Numbered from the stretch's first letter, positions 17,378 through 26,824 are shown. The stretch is DNA of 64,000 nt from Cyanobacteria bacterium FACHB-471 (GCA_014695345.1 JACJOC010000012.1:62001-126000), one strand, 5' to 3'. Numbers and translations are program-made. Notes: generated by a model not told the origin, from the sequence alone.

Positions 17378-18267
17378 ATATGACTAAAACCGCGTGGGTG
17401 TTTCCTGGGCAAGGGTCACAGGCGATCGGCATGGGAGCTGACTTACTCGATCTGCCTCTCGCTCAAGCAAAATTTGCTCAGGCTGAGCAAATTCTCGGCT
17501 GGTCCATCCCTGAGATTTGCCAGAGCGAAGACGACAAAGTATCTAAAACGCTTTACACTCAGCCCTGCCTCTACGTCATCGAAAGCATTTTGGCGGAGCT
17601 TTTGCTCGAAAAGGGTCAACAGCCCGATCTGGTTGCAGGTCACAGTTTGGGCGAATACGTTGCGCTTTGCGTGGCAGGCGTATTTGACTTTGAAACAGGA
17701 TTGCGTCTAGTCAAGCGACGAGCAGAGCTGATGGATAGCGCTTCAGACGGGATGATGGCTGCGCTGATTGGCTTTGATCGGGAGCAGCTAGAGCAGCAGA
17801 TTCAGCAAACCGAAAATGTGGTGCTAGCAAACGACAATAATTCGGGACAGGTGGTCATTTCCGGCACACCCGAAGCAGTAGAAAAGATTCTTTCCCAAGT
17901 CAAGGCAAAGCGGGCGGTTAAGCTTAATGTCAGCGGTGCGTTTCACTCTCCGCTGATGGCAGAAGCCGCTGCTGAGTTTAAGTTAGTCCTAGACATCGTC
18001 GCCTTTCAAACCGCCCGTGTACCTGTCTTGTCTAATGTTGAGCCAACGCCTGCTACAGATGGGGAGGTACTGAAGGATCGGCTGGTGCGCCAAATGACTG
18101 GCTCAGTTCGCTGGCGAGAAATTTCTCTACGCTTGCCTCAGGAAGGGATGGAGCGGGTTGTTGAGATTGGCCCAGGCAAGGTGCTGACCGGATTAATTAA
18201 GCGGACTAGCCCTGAATTAAAGCTGCAGAATATTAGCACGATTGAGGAACTTAGCGCTGCAAACTAA
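17374..18267 (+). CDS. fabD: Malonyl-CoA:ACP transacylase
   Basis: 297 residues. N-terminal WVFPGQGSQAIGMG, the nucleophile Ser91 in GHSLGEYVAL, and the His in SGAFHSPLM are present. FabD loads malonyl groups onto ACP for FabH and the elongating synthases. The ATG at 17374 overlaps the fabH stop (ATGA), implying translational coupling; a second ATG lies at 17380, and a TTG at 17365 is in frame but less likely. No plsC follows, although it often does in cyanobacteria; instead a palindromic element and a long non-coding stretch follow. Confidence 0.97.
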   Translation: MNMTKTAWVFPGQGSQAIGMGADLLDLPLAQAKFAQAEQILGWSIPEICQSEDDKVSKTLYTQPCLYVIESILAELLLEKGQQPDLVAGHSLGEYVALCVAGVFDFETGLRLVKRRAELMDSASDGMMAALIGFDREQLEQQIQQTENVVLANDNNSGQVVISGTPEAVEKILSQVKAKRAVKLNVSGAFHSPLMAEAAAEFKLVLDIVAFQTARVPVLSNVEPTPATDGEVLKDRLVRQMTGSVRWREISLRLPQEGMERVVEIGPGKVLTGLIKRTSPELKLQNISTIEELSAAN

Positions 18268-18282
18268 GTAGTAACTAAAGCC

Positions 18283-18445
18283 GTAGGATGGGTGGAGCAT
18301 CGCGGAACCCATGCTATTAGAGAATTTCAGCCTTTGAAGCTAACCAATCAAATGAGACTAGACACGCTGTGGATCGGGTGAAACAACGTGAGATTTAAGG
18401 TCTACTTAGTTTTTGTTGGGTTACGATTTGCTTCACCCAACCTAC
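18283..18445. repeat. MITE-like element with 16-bp imperfect terminal inverted repeats
   Basis: The left end GTAGGATGGGTGGAGC (18283-18298) and the complement of the right end GCTTCACCCAACCTAC (18430-18445) agree at 14 of 16 positions. The left end itself begins a local hairpin (GGATGGGT to ACCCATGC). The same right-end word recurs at 56257-56272, where it forms a short hairpin. Such GTAGG-TTGGGT repeats are widespread in cyanobacterial gaps. It does not encode a protein. Confidence 0.6.
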
Positions 18446-18649
18446 TGATGCAGCTGTTTGAATTGGCTAACAAGAAGAAACTTGATATAGGCTTCAACTA
18501 ACTGATTGTGTAGGCTTAGCGAATAGCTTACAAGCATGAGCCGAGGGGCTCAGTAGACTGCTCGTCGAGTAATGTTTGTGGCTTGAACGTGTGTTAGTTT
18601 GTGTACTAGACATCTATCTTTGTACACAAACTTGCCAGTGGCACCGTAA

Positions 18650-18680
18650 AAACTCCTGAATTACTGTAGGGAGTTTCTTT
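18650..18680 (+). terminator. Possible terminator hairpin
   Basis: 7-bp stem AAACTCC (18650-18656) / GGAGTTT (18670-18676), followed by CTTT. It is short, with a 13-nt loop, so it is only a candidate terminator for transcription through 18268-18650. Confidence 0.4.
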
Positions 18681-18717
18681 GCGATCGCTTCCAACCATAG
18701 CAACCGAGTGAGAAGCT

Positions 18718-18932
18718 ATGTCCTCACTGAACATTTTGGCGCAAATCTCTTTGGCTCAGGTGATTCAGTGTCATCCTCCGATTTTTGCCCCTGGTGCTCC
18801 GATTCAGCAAGTAATCAGCCGCAAGTCACTGGACTAATCACACTGCAAAATATTGCTGAATCTTTGGAGCAGCTTGTTGTTGAATACACCGATCGCATTG
18901 AGCAAGAAACGAGCGATCGCCAGAGCGACTGA
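18718..18932 (+). pseudogene. Decayed sensor-protein remnant (CBS-like start plus coiled-coil fragment)
   Basis: A frame starting at ATG 18718 reads for 39 residues to a TAA at 18835. Its second half, LAQVIQCHPPIFAPGAPIQQ, resembles the first strand-helix of CBS domains that begin many cyanobacterial sensor kinases. Another frame then reads through 18932 with LEQLVVEYTDRIEQETSDRQ, which resembles the coiled-coil linkers of PAS kinases. The two pieces are in different frames and the middle of a CBS pair is missing. I interpret this as the remains of a sensor gene next to the intact kinase at 19017. The evidence is weak similarity by eye. Confidence 0.35.
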
Positions 18933-19016
18933 GCAAGCCAATTTGCATCGCTGTCTGCACAAACCCTAGCAGGCTGAAGAACTGATTGAAACCATCAAAT
19001 CAGGTTTAATGAAACT

Positions 19017-22000
19017 ATGAATAAACCCGTTGTTATTTGTGTTGATGATGAGCCTGCGGTATTAGACAGCCTTAAAATTGAGCTTAAAAAAGCATTAGGA
19101 GATGAATGCATTATTGAAACGGCTGAAGGTAGTGAAGATGTACTAGAGCTGTTCCAGGAACTGTTAGATGAACAAGCCGAAGTCGCCTTAATTTCAGCTG
19201 ATTACGTGGTGCCTGGGATCAAGAGCAATGAATTGTTGGGGTGTATTCATGAGCGATCGCCCAACATGCTCAAAATCACACTAACTGGGCAAGCAACCTT
19301 AGAGGCAGTAGGCAATACACTTAGACAAGCTAGATTGCATCGCTACATTTCTAAACCCTGGCAGCCTGAGGATCTGATAGCCGTTGTGGACGCAGTTCAT
19401 AGCTATCTGCAAGACCGAAAACTGTCTAAACAAACCCATACATTACAGGAAGTCAATCAGCAGCTAAAACAACTGAATGCTTCGGTGGATCAAAGGATTC
19501 AGGAACGAACTGGGATTTTGGAGCAAGAAGCTTCCGAACGACAACAAATGGAGTCTGAACTGCGCCGACGAGAGCAAGAATTTAGAGCGCTAGTTGAGAA
19601 TTCACCAGACGCAATCATGCGGGTTGATCGGCAGGTTCGATATTTGTATGTCAATCCAAAGGTGGAGCAAGAAACAGGAATTCCTGCCTCAGCGTTTATT
19701 GGTAAAACCAATCAGGAATTAGGGTTTCCTGAGCCATTAGCAACCCTTTGGCAGGATGCAGTTCAGCGAGTTTTAGAATCTGGGCAAGAACAAAGCTTGG
19801 AGTATGAAATCTCGCTGCCGGATAAGACTGCTTATTATTTTTCTCGCATTGTTCCTGAGATTGCACGAGATGGCTCAATTCAGTCTGTTTTGATTGTTGC
19901 GCGCGATATTACCGATCGCAAACAAGCCGAAGAAGAACTGTTTCAAAGTAAACGGTTTATTGAACGAGTAACTGACGATTCACCACAGCTTTTATATATT
20001 TTTGACCTGACAACGCAGGGAAGCATTTACGTTAATCATCAAATTTATGAAACGTTAGGCTATCACCCAGAAGAAGTTTTGCAAGCAGGTTCACAATTTC
20101 TTTTAGATAAATTTCACCCTGAAGATCAAGAAGTTTTAGCGGAATACGTCAATGCTTGGGCAGAGGTTGCAGATGGTCAGGTTGTAGAGCGGGAATATCG
20201 GCTCAAGTGTGCCAATGGCGAATGGCGCTGGTTGCGATCGCGCGATGTCGTCTTTACCCGAGATGAGAACGGGGTTCCAACTCAAATTCTCGGTACTGCT
20301 GTTGATGTGACCACCCGTAAGCAAACTGAAGCCACATTGCAACAACAAGAACAGTTCCTCCGCAGCATTTATGAGGGGGTTGAAGAGTCCATTTTTGTGA
20401 TTGACGTTTTAGAAGATGGCGAATTTTGCTATGCCGGGTTGAATCCTTCTCATGAACGCTTTACGGGCATTTCGTCTGCCGATTTGTGTGGCAAAACGCC
20501 TGAGCAAGTGTTTCCACTAGAATCCGCAACAGCAGTACGGCGACACTATCAGGACTGTGTGGATCTGGGCAAAGCCATCGGCTATGAGGAATGTTTGCCT
20601 TTTAATGGACAGGAGGTGTGGTGGTTTACCAACCTGGTGCCGATCTGGAATGGCTCTCGGATTCATCGCATCATTGGCACCTCAATTAACATCACCGATC
20701 GCAAACAGGCAGAGCAAGCGCTCCAAGCCAGTCTAGAACGTGAACGAGCTGTCGCCCGCGTGATTGAGCAAATGCGCCAAAGTCTGGACGTAGAGACAAT
20801 CTTCAAAGCGACAACTCAGGAGCTACGGCAATTATTGAAGTGCGATCGCGTCGTTGTTTATCGCTTTAACCCGGACTGGAGCGGCAACTTTGTCTCTGAG
20901 TCGGTTGCCAACGGTTGGATTTCTCTAATTCAAAAACAGGAACTTGAACCTGATCTGACGCAAAATTTCACTAGCAGCAAAGACTGCAGGGTGAAGCGAC
21001 TAGAGCCACCCACAGATTTTGTCCAAGATACCCACCTGCAAAATACTCAAGGAGGTATCTACAGTCGAGGCAATCGGGGAATCTGGGTCGAAGACATCTA
21101 TCAGGCTGGGTTTAGTACTTGCTACATCGAGTTGCTTGAGCGGTTGCAAGCTAGAGCCTGCATGACGGTTCCGATCTGGCAGAGCAACAAACTGTGGGGA
21201 CTGCTCTCTGCTAACCAAAACTCAGGACCACGCTGTTGGGAAGAGACCGAAATAGGCATCGTCACTCACGTTGCAGCACAAATGGGAGTTTCCCTTCAAC
21301 AAGCAGAACTGTTTGCTCAGGTGCAGCACCAGGCAGCAGAGTTGCGAGAAGCCAAAGAGCGGGCAGATGCCGCCAACAAAGCGAAAGGCGAGTTTTTGGC
21401 AAACATGAGCCATGAATTGCGAACGCCCCTTAATGCAATTTTGGGATTCACTCAACTTTTAGGGCGAACTCCTGCCAGTGCGCTAGAAGCTCAAGAATAT
21501 TTAGACATTATTCTGCACAGCGGTGAGCATTTGCTGGAACTGATCAACGACGTTTTGGAAATGTCCAAGATTGATGAGGGTCGGGTCACGCTCAATCAAA
21601 CCTGCTTTGACCTTTATCAACTGTTGAACAACCTGGAGGAAATGTTTCGGCTCAAGGCGAAGTCTAAGGGACTGGAATTGCGATTCCACCGCACCGCTCA
21701 GGTTCCCCAGTTTATTCAAGCAGATGAGGGAAAACTTCGACAGATTCTCATCAACCTGCTGAGTAACGCAATTAAGTTTACTCAAACTGGAAGTGTTCTG
21801 CTTGGCGTTGCGACGAGGATTGAGGAATCTGTGGGGAGGGACTACGAAAGCAGACCGATGACCAGCCCAGCAGGGCAGGTAACGCTTTGTTTTGAAATTG
21901 AAGATACCGGACAGGGAATTTCGGCAGAAGAGCTTGACACCGTGTTTGATGCTTTCGTGCAGGCAAAAGCCGGACAACAAGCTCAACAGGGAACCGGTCT

Positions 22001-22859
22001 AGGGCTGTCGATTAGCCGCCGCTTTGTGCAACTGATGGGAGGCGACATCACGGTTAGCAGCACTGTGGGACAAGGCTCGACGTTTAAGTTTGAGCTTCGA
22101 GTTGACTCAGTTGTTTCTGCCAATCGACAAGGAAATACTCCTACACTCAGGAGGGCTGTCCGCCTGGAGCCGCATCAGCCAACTCGCCGGGTGCTGATCG
22201 TCGAAGATCAGATTACGAATCGGATGATTATCGTGAAGCTACTGACTAAGATGGGGTTTGAGGTGCGAGAGGCGGGGAATGGCGAAGAGGCGATCGCCCT
22301 TTGGCAAAGCTGGTTGCCTGATCTGATCCTGATGGACATGCAAATGCCTGTAATGGATGGCTATGAGGCAGCTCAGCAAATCCGAAAACGGGAGCGAGAA
22401 GCACAACTATCGTCCGATTATCATTCCCACACTGCAATTATTACCCTAACGGCCAGTGCCTTCGATGAACAGCGACAGCGGATGCTAGAAGCTGGCTGCG
22501 ACGATTGCCTCTATAAACCGATTGGAGCAGATGAACTGTTGACGGCGATCGCCCAACGTTTGGGCGTGCGCTATGCCTATACTGAAACCCCTGAACGAGC
22601 TAATGAACTTCAGCAAAACACAGATACACCTGCCACAGAACGACCTTTACAGGCTTCAGATTTGAAGGTGATGCCACTATCCTGGCGCACGGAGCTACAG
22701 CACGCCGCTGCTCAACTCAACCCTAGCCTTTGCACAAAGCTGATTAAGCAAATTCCTGCAGAACATGCGGAACTTGCCCGCGCACTGAAGAAGGTAGTCT
22801 ATAATTTTCAGTTTGCGACCCTGATTGAGCTAGCTCAACCTACTCAAAGTCAGGAGTAG
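19017..22859 (+). CDS. Hybrid sensor histidine kinase (REC-PAS-PAS-PAS-GAF-HisKA-HATPase-REC)
   Basis: 1280 residues, cytoplasmic, without membrane segments. An N-terminal receiver ([15 protein letters not shown], phospho-Asp62 in [10 protein letters not shown], Lys113 in YISKPWQP) is followed by a coiled coil and three PAS/PAC units (about 185-575, each closing with DITDRKQAE-like words). A phytochrome-type GAF domain (about 595-775) contains [20 protein letters not shown]. Then come HisKA ([14 protein letters not shown], His near 799), HATPase ([23 protein letters not shown]) and a second receiver (Asp near 1107 in [14 protein letters not shown]). It should autophosphorylate and pass phosphate to its own receiver and perhaps to the cyclase encoded 55 nt downstream. 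The GAF lacks an obvious bilin Cys-His signature, so chromophore binding is doubtful. Confidence 0.93.
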   Translation: MNKPVVICVDDEPAVLDSLKIELKKALGDECIIETAEGSEDVLELFQELLDEQAEVALISADYVVPGIKSNELLGCIHERSPNMLKITLTGQATLEAVGNTLRQARLHRYISKPWQPEDLIAVVDAVHSYLQDRKLSKQTHTLQEVNQQLKQLNASVDQRIQERTGILEQEASERQQMESELRRREQEFRALVENSPDAIMRVDRQVRYLYVNPKVEQETGIPASAFIGKTNQELGFPEPLATLWQDAVQRVLESGQEQSLEYEISLPDKTAYYFSRIVPEIARDGSIQSVLIVARDITDRKQAEEELFQSKRFIERVTDDSPQLLYIFDLTTQGSIYVNHQIYETLGYHPEEVLQAGSQFLLDKFHPEDQEVLAEYVNAWAEVADGQVVEREYRLKCANGEWRWLRSRDVVFTRDENGVPTQILGTAVDVTTRKQTEATLQQQEQFLRSIYEGVEESIFVIDVLEDGEFCYAGLNPSHERFTGISSADLCGKTPEQVFPLESATAVRRHYQDCVDLGKAIGYEECLPFNGQEVWWFTNLVPIWNGSRIHRIIGTSINITDRKQAEQALQASLERERAVARVIEQMRQSLDVETIFKATTQELRQLLKCDRVVVYRFNPDWSGNFVSESVANGWISLIQKQELEPDLTQNFTSSKDCRVKRLEPPTDFVQDTHLQNTQGGIYSRGNRGIWVEDIYQAGFSTCYIELLERLQARACMTVPIWQSNKLWGLLSANQNSGPRCWEETEIGIVTHVAAQMGVSLQQAELFAQVQHQAAELREAKERADAANKAKGEFLANMSHELRTPLNAILGFTQLLGRTPASALEAQEYLDIILHSGEHLLELINDVLEMSKIDEGRVTLNQTCFDLYQLLNNLEEMFRLKAKSKGLELRFHRTAQVPQFIQADEGKLRQILINLLSNAIKFTQTGSVLLGVATRIEESVGRDYESRPMTSPAGQVTLCFEIEDTGQGISAEELDTVFDAFVQAKAGQQAQQGTGLGLSISRRFVQLMGGDITVSSTVGQGSTFKFELRVDSVVSANRQGNTPTLRRAVRLEPHQPTRRVLIVEDQITNRMIIVKLLTKMGFEVREAGNGEEAIALWQSWLPDLILMDMQMPVMDGYEAAQQIRKREREAQLSSDYHSHTAIITLTASAFDEQRQRMLEAGCDDCLYKPIGADELLTAIAQRLGVRYAYTETPERANELQQNTDTPATERPLQASDLKVMPLSWRTELQHAAAQLNPSLCTKLIKQIPAEHAELARALKKVVYNFQFATLIELAQPTQSQE

Positions 22860-22914
22860 CGATCGCCACAAAAATGGTTTCCCAGGACGGACAAAGACTA
22901 GAGCTGGAGCCTAT

Positions 22915-24741
22915 ATGTCAAATCCCGATTCTAAATCAGCTGTTGATCTGTCCGAGGGGGAAAGGCTGTCTCTACCACCAGCGATCGCTTACTACATTCG
23001 TAGACTGCTGCGCCGCAACCTGGATCGGCTCCAGTCTAACCTGGCTCCAGAATCTGCAATTACCGTTAACGCTTTGAGCGATTTTGACGCAGTAATTGCA
23101 GACCTTTATGTGGAAACGGAAAGAATCAACGCAGCCGTTTTAGAACTCAAGGCTCTGACGGTATCTCACCAAACGTTTAGCTTGCAAAAGTCAAAGCACC
23201 GTCAGGAATTGCTGGACTTAGAGCAACAAATCTTTGAGTTGCTAGGCTTTGAATGGCAAGAAACAGATTACCAAAAAGTAATTTTGGTCGTAGATGATAC
23301 ACCCGAAAACTTGCATTTGTTATCTTCTACGTTGAGTCAGCAAGGCTACGACATTCGGGGGGCGATTAGCGGCTCAATTGCCCTGACTGGAATTCGCAAC
23401 ATCATGCCCGATTTGATTTTGCTGGATATTATGATGCCGGGAATCAACGGCTACGAAGTTTGCGAACAGATCAAAGCTGATACGCTGCTGCAAGATATTC
23501 CAATCATCTTTATCAGCGCCGTTGACGATGCCTTAGATAAAGTTAAAGCGTTTGAAGTCGGCGCAGTCGATTACATTACAAAACCCTTTCAAATTGAAGA
23601 GGTGCTAGCCCGCGTTGAGCTGCAACTTAACACCCGCAGTTTGCAAAAGCGGTTAGAAGAGCAAAACGTTCGCTTACAGCAAGAAATTGGCGATCGCCAG
23701 GACGCCGAGGACAAATATCGCAGCATCGTTGAAAACGCCATCGACGGTATCTTTCAAACCTCTCCTGATGGGCGTTATCTCAGCGCCAACCCTGCTCTAG
23801 CTAAAATCTACGGTTACGAATCACCTGACGAACTAGTTGCCCAGATCAGCAATATTGGCCGTCAGCTTTACGTCCTCCCGACCCGTCGAGCCGAGTTCAT
23901 CGCCTACATGCAGCAATACGGCATAGTTTCAGATTTTGAGTCTCAGGTCTACTGCAAAGATGGCAGTGTTATCTGGATTTCTGAAGATGCTCGGGCCGTC
24001 AAAGACGCAAATAACACGTTGCTGTACTACGAAGGCAGCGTCAAAGATGTTACTGAGCGCAGACAAGCCGAAGAAGAATTACGTCAAGCCCGTCGAGCTA
24101 CAGAGCAGCTGTTGCTCAACATTCTGCCCCAAAAAATTGCTGAGCGACTAAAGCGAGGACAGGCACAGGTAATTGCTGATAATTTTGCTGAAGTCACCAT
24201 TTTGTTTGCAGATATCGTTAACTTCACGCCCTATTCAGCCCAGGTACCACCTGTTCAACTGGTGAGACTACTGAATCAAATTTTCTCGACTTTTGATCAG
24301 CTCGTTGAACAGTATCGCCTGGAAAAAGTCAAAACTGTAGGAGATGCTTACATCGCGGTGGGTGGCTTGCCTCAGGTTAAACCCGACCACGCTGAAGCGA
24401 TCGCAGACCTGGCTCTAGCCATGCAGCAAGCGATCGCCCAATTTCACCGCGATACGGGGGACTCCTTTTGCCTCCGTATTGGCATCAATACCGGTCCTGT
24501 CGTAGCGGGCGTAATTGGCACCAAAAAATTTAGCTACGACCTTTGGGGGGACACAGTTAACGTCGCTAGTCGTATGGAGTCTGAAGGCGTAGCCGATAAA
24601 ATTCAGGTAACAGAAGTAACCTACAACGCTTTGCGAGAGAAATACATCCTCAAGCCCAGAGGCAGTATCCGGATCAAAGGGCGGGGCGAAATGATGACCT
24701 ACTGGTTACTTGGCAAGAAAGGGGAAAGCGCTCAGAGCTAG
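22915..24741 (+). CDS. Class III adenylate cyclase with receiver and PAS domains
   Basis: 608 residues. A variable N-terminal helical region (1-115) precedes a receiver (VILVVDDTPENLHLL, phospho-Asp171 in LILLDIMMPGINGYEV, Lys in YITKPFQIEE), a PAS/PAC unit (about 265-385) and a class III cyclase domain (about 415-600). In the cyclase, metal Asp residues (LFADIVNFT and KTVGDAY), the purine-recognising Lys (EKVKTVGDAY) and the Asp of YDLWGDTVNVASRM fit ATP rather than GTP, so cAMP is the expected product. cAMP in cyanobacteria acts through SYCRP-type regulators and affects motility and light responses (family knowledge). The gene lies directly after the hybrid kinase, its likely phosphodonor, and 12 nt before the CYTH gene. 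Start ATG at 22915. Confidence 0.93.
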   Translation: MSNPDSKSAVDLSEGERLSLPPAIAYYIRRLLRRNLDRLQSNLAPESAITVNALSDFDAVIADLYVETERINAAVLELKALTVSHQTFSLQKSKHRQELLDLEQQIFELLGFEWQETDYQKVILVVDDTPENLHLLSSTLSQQGYDIRGAISGSIALTGIRNIMPDLILLDIMMPGINGYEVCEQIKADTLLQDIPIIFISAVDDALDKVKAFEVGAVDYITKPFQIEEVLARVELQLNTRSLQKRLEEQNVRLQQEIGDRQDAEDKYRSIVENAIDGIFQTSPDGRYLSANPALAKIYGYESPDELVAQISNIGRQLYVLPTRRAEFIAYMQQYGIVSDFESQVYCKDGSVIWISEDARAVKDANNTLLYYEGSVKDVTERRQAEEELRQARRATEQLLLNILPQKIAERLKRGQAQVIADNFAEVTILFADIVNFTPYSAQVPPVQLVRLLNQIFSTFDQLVEQYRLEKVKTVGDAYIAVGGLPQVKPDHAEAIADLALAMQQAIAQFHRDTGDSFCLRIGINTGPVVAGVIGTKKFSYDLWGDTVNVASRMESEGVADKIQVTEVTYNALREKYILKPRGSIRIKGRGEMMTYWLLGKKGESAQS

Positions 24742-24753
24742 CAACTGAAAATA

Positions 24754-25236
24754 ATGGCAACCGAAATCGAACGAAAATTCCTGGTAGTTGGAGACGAATG
24801 GCGGAAATCTGCTATTGGAACAAGCTACCGTCAGGGTTACATCTTCTCAGACGTGCGGCGGACTGTGCGGGTGCGGATTGCAGGCGAAAAAGGATTTTTG
24901 ACGATCAAGGGTACGGCGGTTGGGCTGGTGCGTCCAGAGTTTGAGTACGCAATTCCAACCGAAGACGCAACGCTAATGCTAGACACGTTGTGCGATCGCC
25001 CCCTAATCGAGAAAACCCGACATGTCCTCCAACAAGGCGATTTAACCTGGGAAATCGACGAATTTGCTGGAGAAAATCAAGGGCTGATCGTGGCAGAAGT
25101 TGAACTATCTGACGAAAATCAGCCCGTCGAATTGCCCTCCTGGATTGGTCCAGAAGTTTCTCACGATCCGCGCTATTTCAACGCCGCGTTGGCCAAAAAT
25201 CCTTTCAGCCATTGGAAGGAAGAGGCTAGGGGCTAG
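24754..25236 (+). CDS. CYTH domain (triphosphate tunnel metalloenzyme) protein
   Basis: 160 residues covering one CYTH domain. The N-terminal EIERKFLV supplies the ExExK signature; RQGYIF, RVRIAGEKGFLTIKG, EFEYAIP, IEKTRHVL, WEIDEFAG and LIVAEVELSDE line the eight-stranded tunnel with alternating charges. Characterised small bacterial and cyanobacterial CYTH proteins hydrolyse inorganic tripolyphosphate; others in the superfamily are class IV adenylate cyclases or thiamine triphosphatases. The gene sits 12 nt after the adenylate cyclase stop and is probably cotranscribed, which raises a link to pyrophosphate or cAMP metabolism (inference). Its last codons and stop lie inside the left arm of the heptamer-repeat hairpin at 25225-25327. 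Confidence 0.9.
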   Translation: MATEIERKFLVVGDEWRKSAIGTSYRQGYIFSDVRRTVRVRIAGEKGFLTIKGTAVGLVRPEFEYAIPTEDATLMLDTLCDRPLIEKTRHVLQQGDLTWEIDEFAGENQGLIVAEVELSDENQPVELPSWIGPEVSHDPRYFNAALAKNPFSHWKEEARG

Positions 25237-25327
25237 GAACTGGTTTATTTCCTGGTGCTTCCTGGTTCCTAATCTCCAGTTCGGGAACCAGGAAGCCCTA
25301 GCCCCTAGCCCCCAGCCCCTAACCCCT
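25225..25327. repeat. Heptamer (STRR-type) repeat forming a long hairpin between convergent genes
   Basis: The right side (25295-25327) is a run of degenerate heptamers of the form CCCTAGC/CCCCAGC/CCCTAAC. Its complement GGCTAGGGGCTAGG appears on the left at about 25226-25239. Further inside, CTTCCTGGTTCC (about 25258-25269) pairs with GGAACCAGGAAG (about 25284-25295), so the region can fold into a long stem. Short tandemly repeated heptamers are known in cyanobacterial genomes. The left arm includes the CYTH stop codon, and the right end abuts the stop of the ferritin-like gene, so it probably serves as a two-way terminator. Confidence 0.7.
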
Positions 25328-25329
25328 CT

Positions 25330-26094
25330 TCAAACAGCCGCTAACTCCTTTCCTTCTGCTACACCTTCTGACATTTCAGCGGGTACTCCATCCTGTACGA
25401 GAGAAGGCTGCTGTCCATTTCGCTGGATCAAATTTCCCACCATTGCTAGCAGCGCATTAACTTTGCGAGTCCGCCATTCATCTACCAGGGCTATCACCTG
25501 ATTGTGAGGCAGACGACGCTCCATTGCTTCTAGCAAGTAGGCGGCATGTCCCTTCTCATCTTGGGCAATGCTGAGAAGGCTCTTTTTCAAATTGACACTC
25601 TGAGGATCGTCGGGCAGAGCGTTTGCCATTCGCGCAAAATCTTTACAGGCATCTAGCTCCAAAATATGAGTGCTGCCCAAAAATACAAGCCAGTCAATTT
25701 TTTCGGGACTCATATTTTCCCTAGAATAGCCCTCAAAGTAAGCATCAAAGAAAGGACTGCGCCGCCGCTCATCGGGTTTACCTTCTGCTGTAGTTTGGGG
25801 CACCTGCTTAAAGTCAATCACTTGTTTGTTGAGTTGCTTTAAGGCGTGGGCAAAAATCTGTCCGTGTTTGCGCTCGTCTTGAGCGTGGCGGCTAAGCTTT
25901 TCGGCTAACCAGTCATCCCCCTCCGCAGCGGCTCTCTGGCTGAGCGCTTCTAAAAAAGGAACTGAGCCTGATTCTGCAAGTTGAAAACCTGCTAGCAAGT
26001 TCGGGCGAGTCTGCAAATCCCGCATATTGCGCGCCGTGATGTAGGCGACTGCGCCAGAACCAACAAGATGAAAAATTTGGGTGAACAAGTTCAT
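25330..26094 (-). CDS. Ferritin-like di-iron domain protein
   Basis: 254 residues, mainly helical. Likely di-iron ligands occur in four helices: QLAESGSVPFLEALS, RHAQDERKHGQIF, THILELDACKDFAR and AQDEKGHAAYLLEAME (E..E/H..H pattern of the ferritin-like superfamily). About 35 residues at the C-terminus (QQPSLVQDGVPAEMSEGVAE) look disordered. The family includes oxidases, hydroxylases such as MiaE, and iron-storage proteins; I cannot choose among them. The N-terminus MNLFTQIFHLVGSGAVAYIT is weakly hydrophobic. It is convergent with the CYTH gene across a repeat hairpin and has no same-strand partner. Confidence 0.8.
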   Translation of the reverse strand: MNLFTQIFHLVGSGAVAYITARNMRDLQTRPNLLAGFQLAESGSVPFLEALSQRAAAEGDDWLAEKLSRHAQDERKHGQIFAHALKQLNKQVIDFKQVPQTTAEGKPDERRRSPFFDAYFEGYSRENMSPEKIDWLVFLGSTHILELDACKDFARMANALPDDPQSVNLKKSLLSIAQDEKGHAAYLLEAMERRLPHNQVIALVDEWRTRKVNALLAMVGNLIQRNGQQPSLVQDGVPAEMSEGVAEGKELAAV

Positions 26095-26467
26095 AGCACC
26101 ATCAAAGAGGAGAGTGTCTATGGTTCATCCTAATGAGTTTTATAAATTTGGGGGTTGAGGGCTAAGGATAAGACAGGCAGTCACTCACACCGTCTGGAAC
26201 TTGCCGATATCTATAAGGCACAATAATTTATAGGGCACAATAATAAGAAGTCTTGGCTTAGCCTACCTGCATTCAAGCAATGCTGAGGCTTGTGCTATGG
26301 TTGTTCGCTACCATTGAAGCTGAAATGTGACCCAATGTGACGGGCTTGCACTTGCCTCTACGAGCTGATGTGCTTCTTTGACGATCTACCGATTTGGCAG
26401 ATGATCTAACAGATTTCATTCTCTGGCTCTCGATTGGTTTTGAATTGGTACTCCCAGTAAGGCAGCG
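26095..26467. other. Intergenic region with 17-bp tandem repeat
   Basis: 373 bp between the divergent ferritin-like and SLH genes, presumably holding both promoters. A 17-bp unit is repeated directly: CTATAAGGCACAATAAT (26211-26227) then TTATAGGGCACAATAAT (26228-26244), differing at two positions. This could be a duplicated regulator site. No RNA gene was seen. Confidence 0.45.
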
Positions 26468-26824
26468 ATGAAAGAATTATTCTTGGCTCAAGGACGGTTT
26501 TGGATGGCAGTGGCGATCGCCACCAGCGTTAGCTTCATTCCTATTGCCGCTCAAGCTCAGTCCATAAAAGATCCAGGGCAATCGGGTATAGAATCTGCTC
26601 AACCTCGATTTACTAGCCCCACTGCTCCTGCGGTAGCGCAGAGTAGTCCAACTCGCGCAACAATCAGCCGCGATCAGGCTCCGTTGCCTCTGAGTACGGT
26701 GCTAGAAACACCGATTGAGCAGTTTGAGCCAGCTTTTGCAGATGTGTCTACTGACCACTGGGCATACGAAGCTGTAACCCGCTTTTTTTACAGTGGCATT
26801 GTTTCAGGCTATGCGACTGAGTAA
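26468..26824 (+). CDS. Truncated SLH-domain secreted protein
   Basis: 118 residues. A signal peptide (basic GRFW, hydrophobic MAVAIATSVSFIPIAA, cleavage after AQA) and a Pro/Ser/Thr-rich linker lead into the start of an S-layer homology domain, FADVSTDHWAYEAVTRFFYS then GIVSGYATE. The domain stops there; a full SLH would continue with a PDGTFKP...TRAEF segment. I could not find that continuation in any frame after the stop. It is therefore either a cut-down gene or a pseudogene of the larger SLH proteins that bind wall polymers in cyanobacteria. It lies 110 nt before the P-type ATPase gene on the same strand. Confidence 0.65.
   Translation: MKELFLAQGRFWMAVAIATSVSFIPIAAQAQSIKDPGQSGIESAQPRFTSPTAPAVAQSSPTRATISRDQAPLPLSTVLETPIEQFEPAFADVSTDHWAYEAVTRFFYSGIVSGYATE

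Larger units (their letters stand above)
18268..18717. other. Non-coding stretch after fabD with hairpins
   Basis: About 450 bp without a convincing gene. It contains the GTAGG-ended element (18283-18445), a small hairpin TGAGCC-GAGG-GGCTCA near 18536, a 9-bp inverted pair TTTGTGTAC (18598-18606) / GTACACAAA (18622-18630), and a terminator-like stem at 18650-18676. I see no tRNA cloverleaf. A small RNA is possible but not shown. Confidence 0.4.

Noticed and set aside
18536-18630. Possible small RNA between fabD and the hybrid kinase
   Set aside because: Several short hairpins exist but no match to known cyanobacterial RNAs (Yfr1, 6S, tmRNA) can be seen; kept only as a non-coding stretch.
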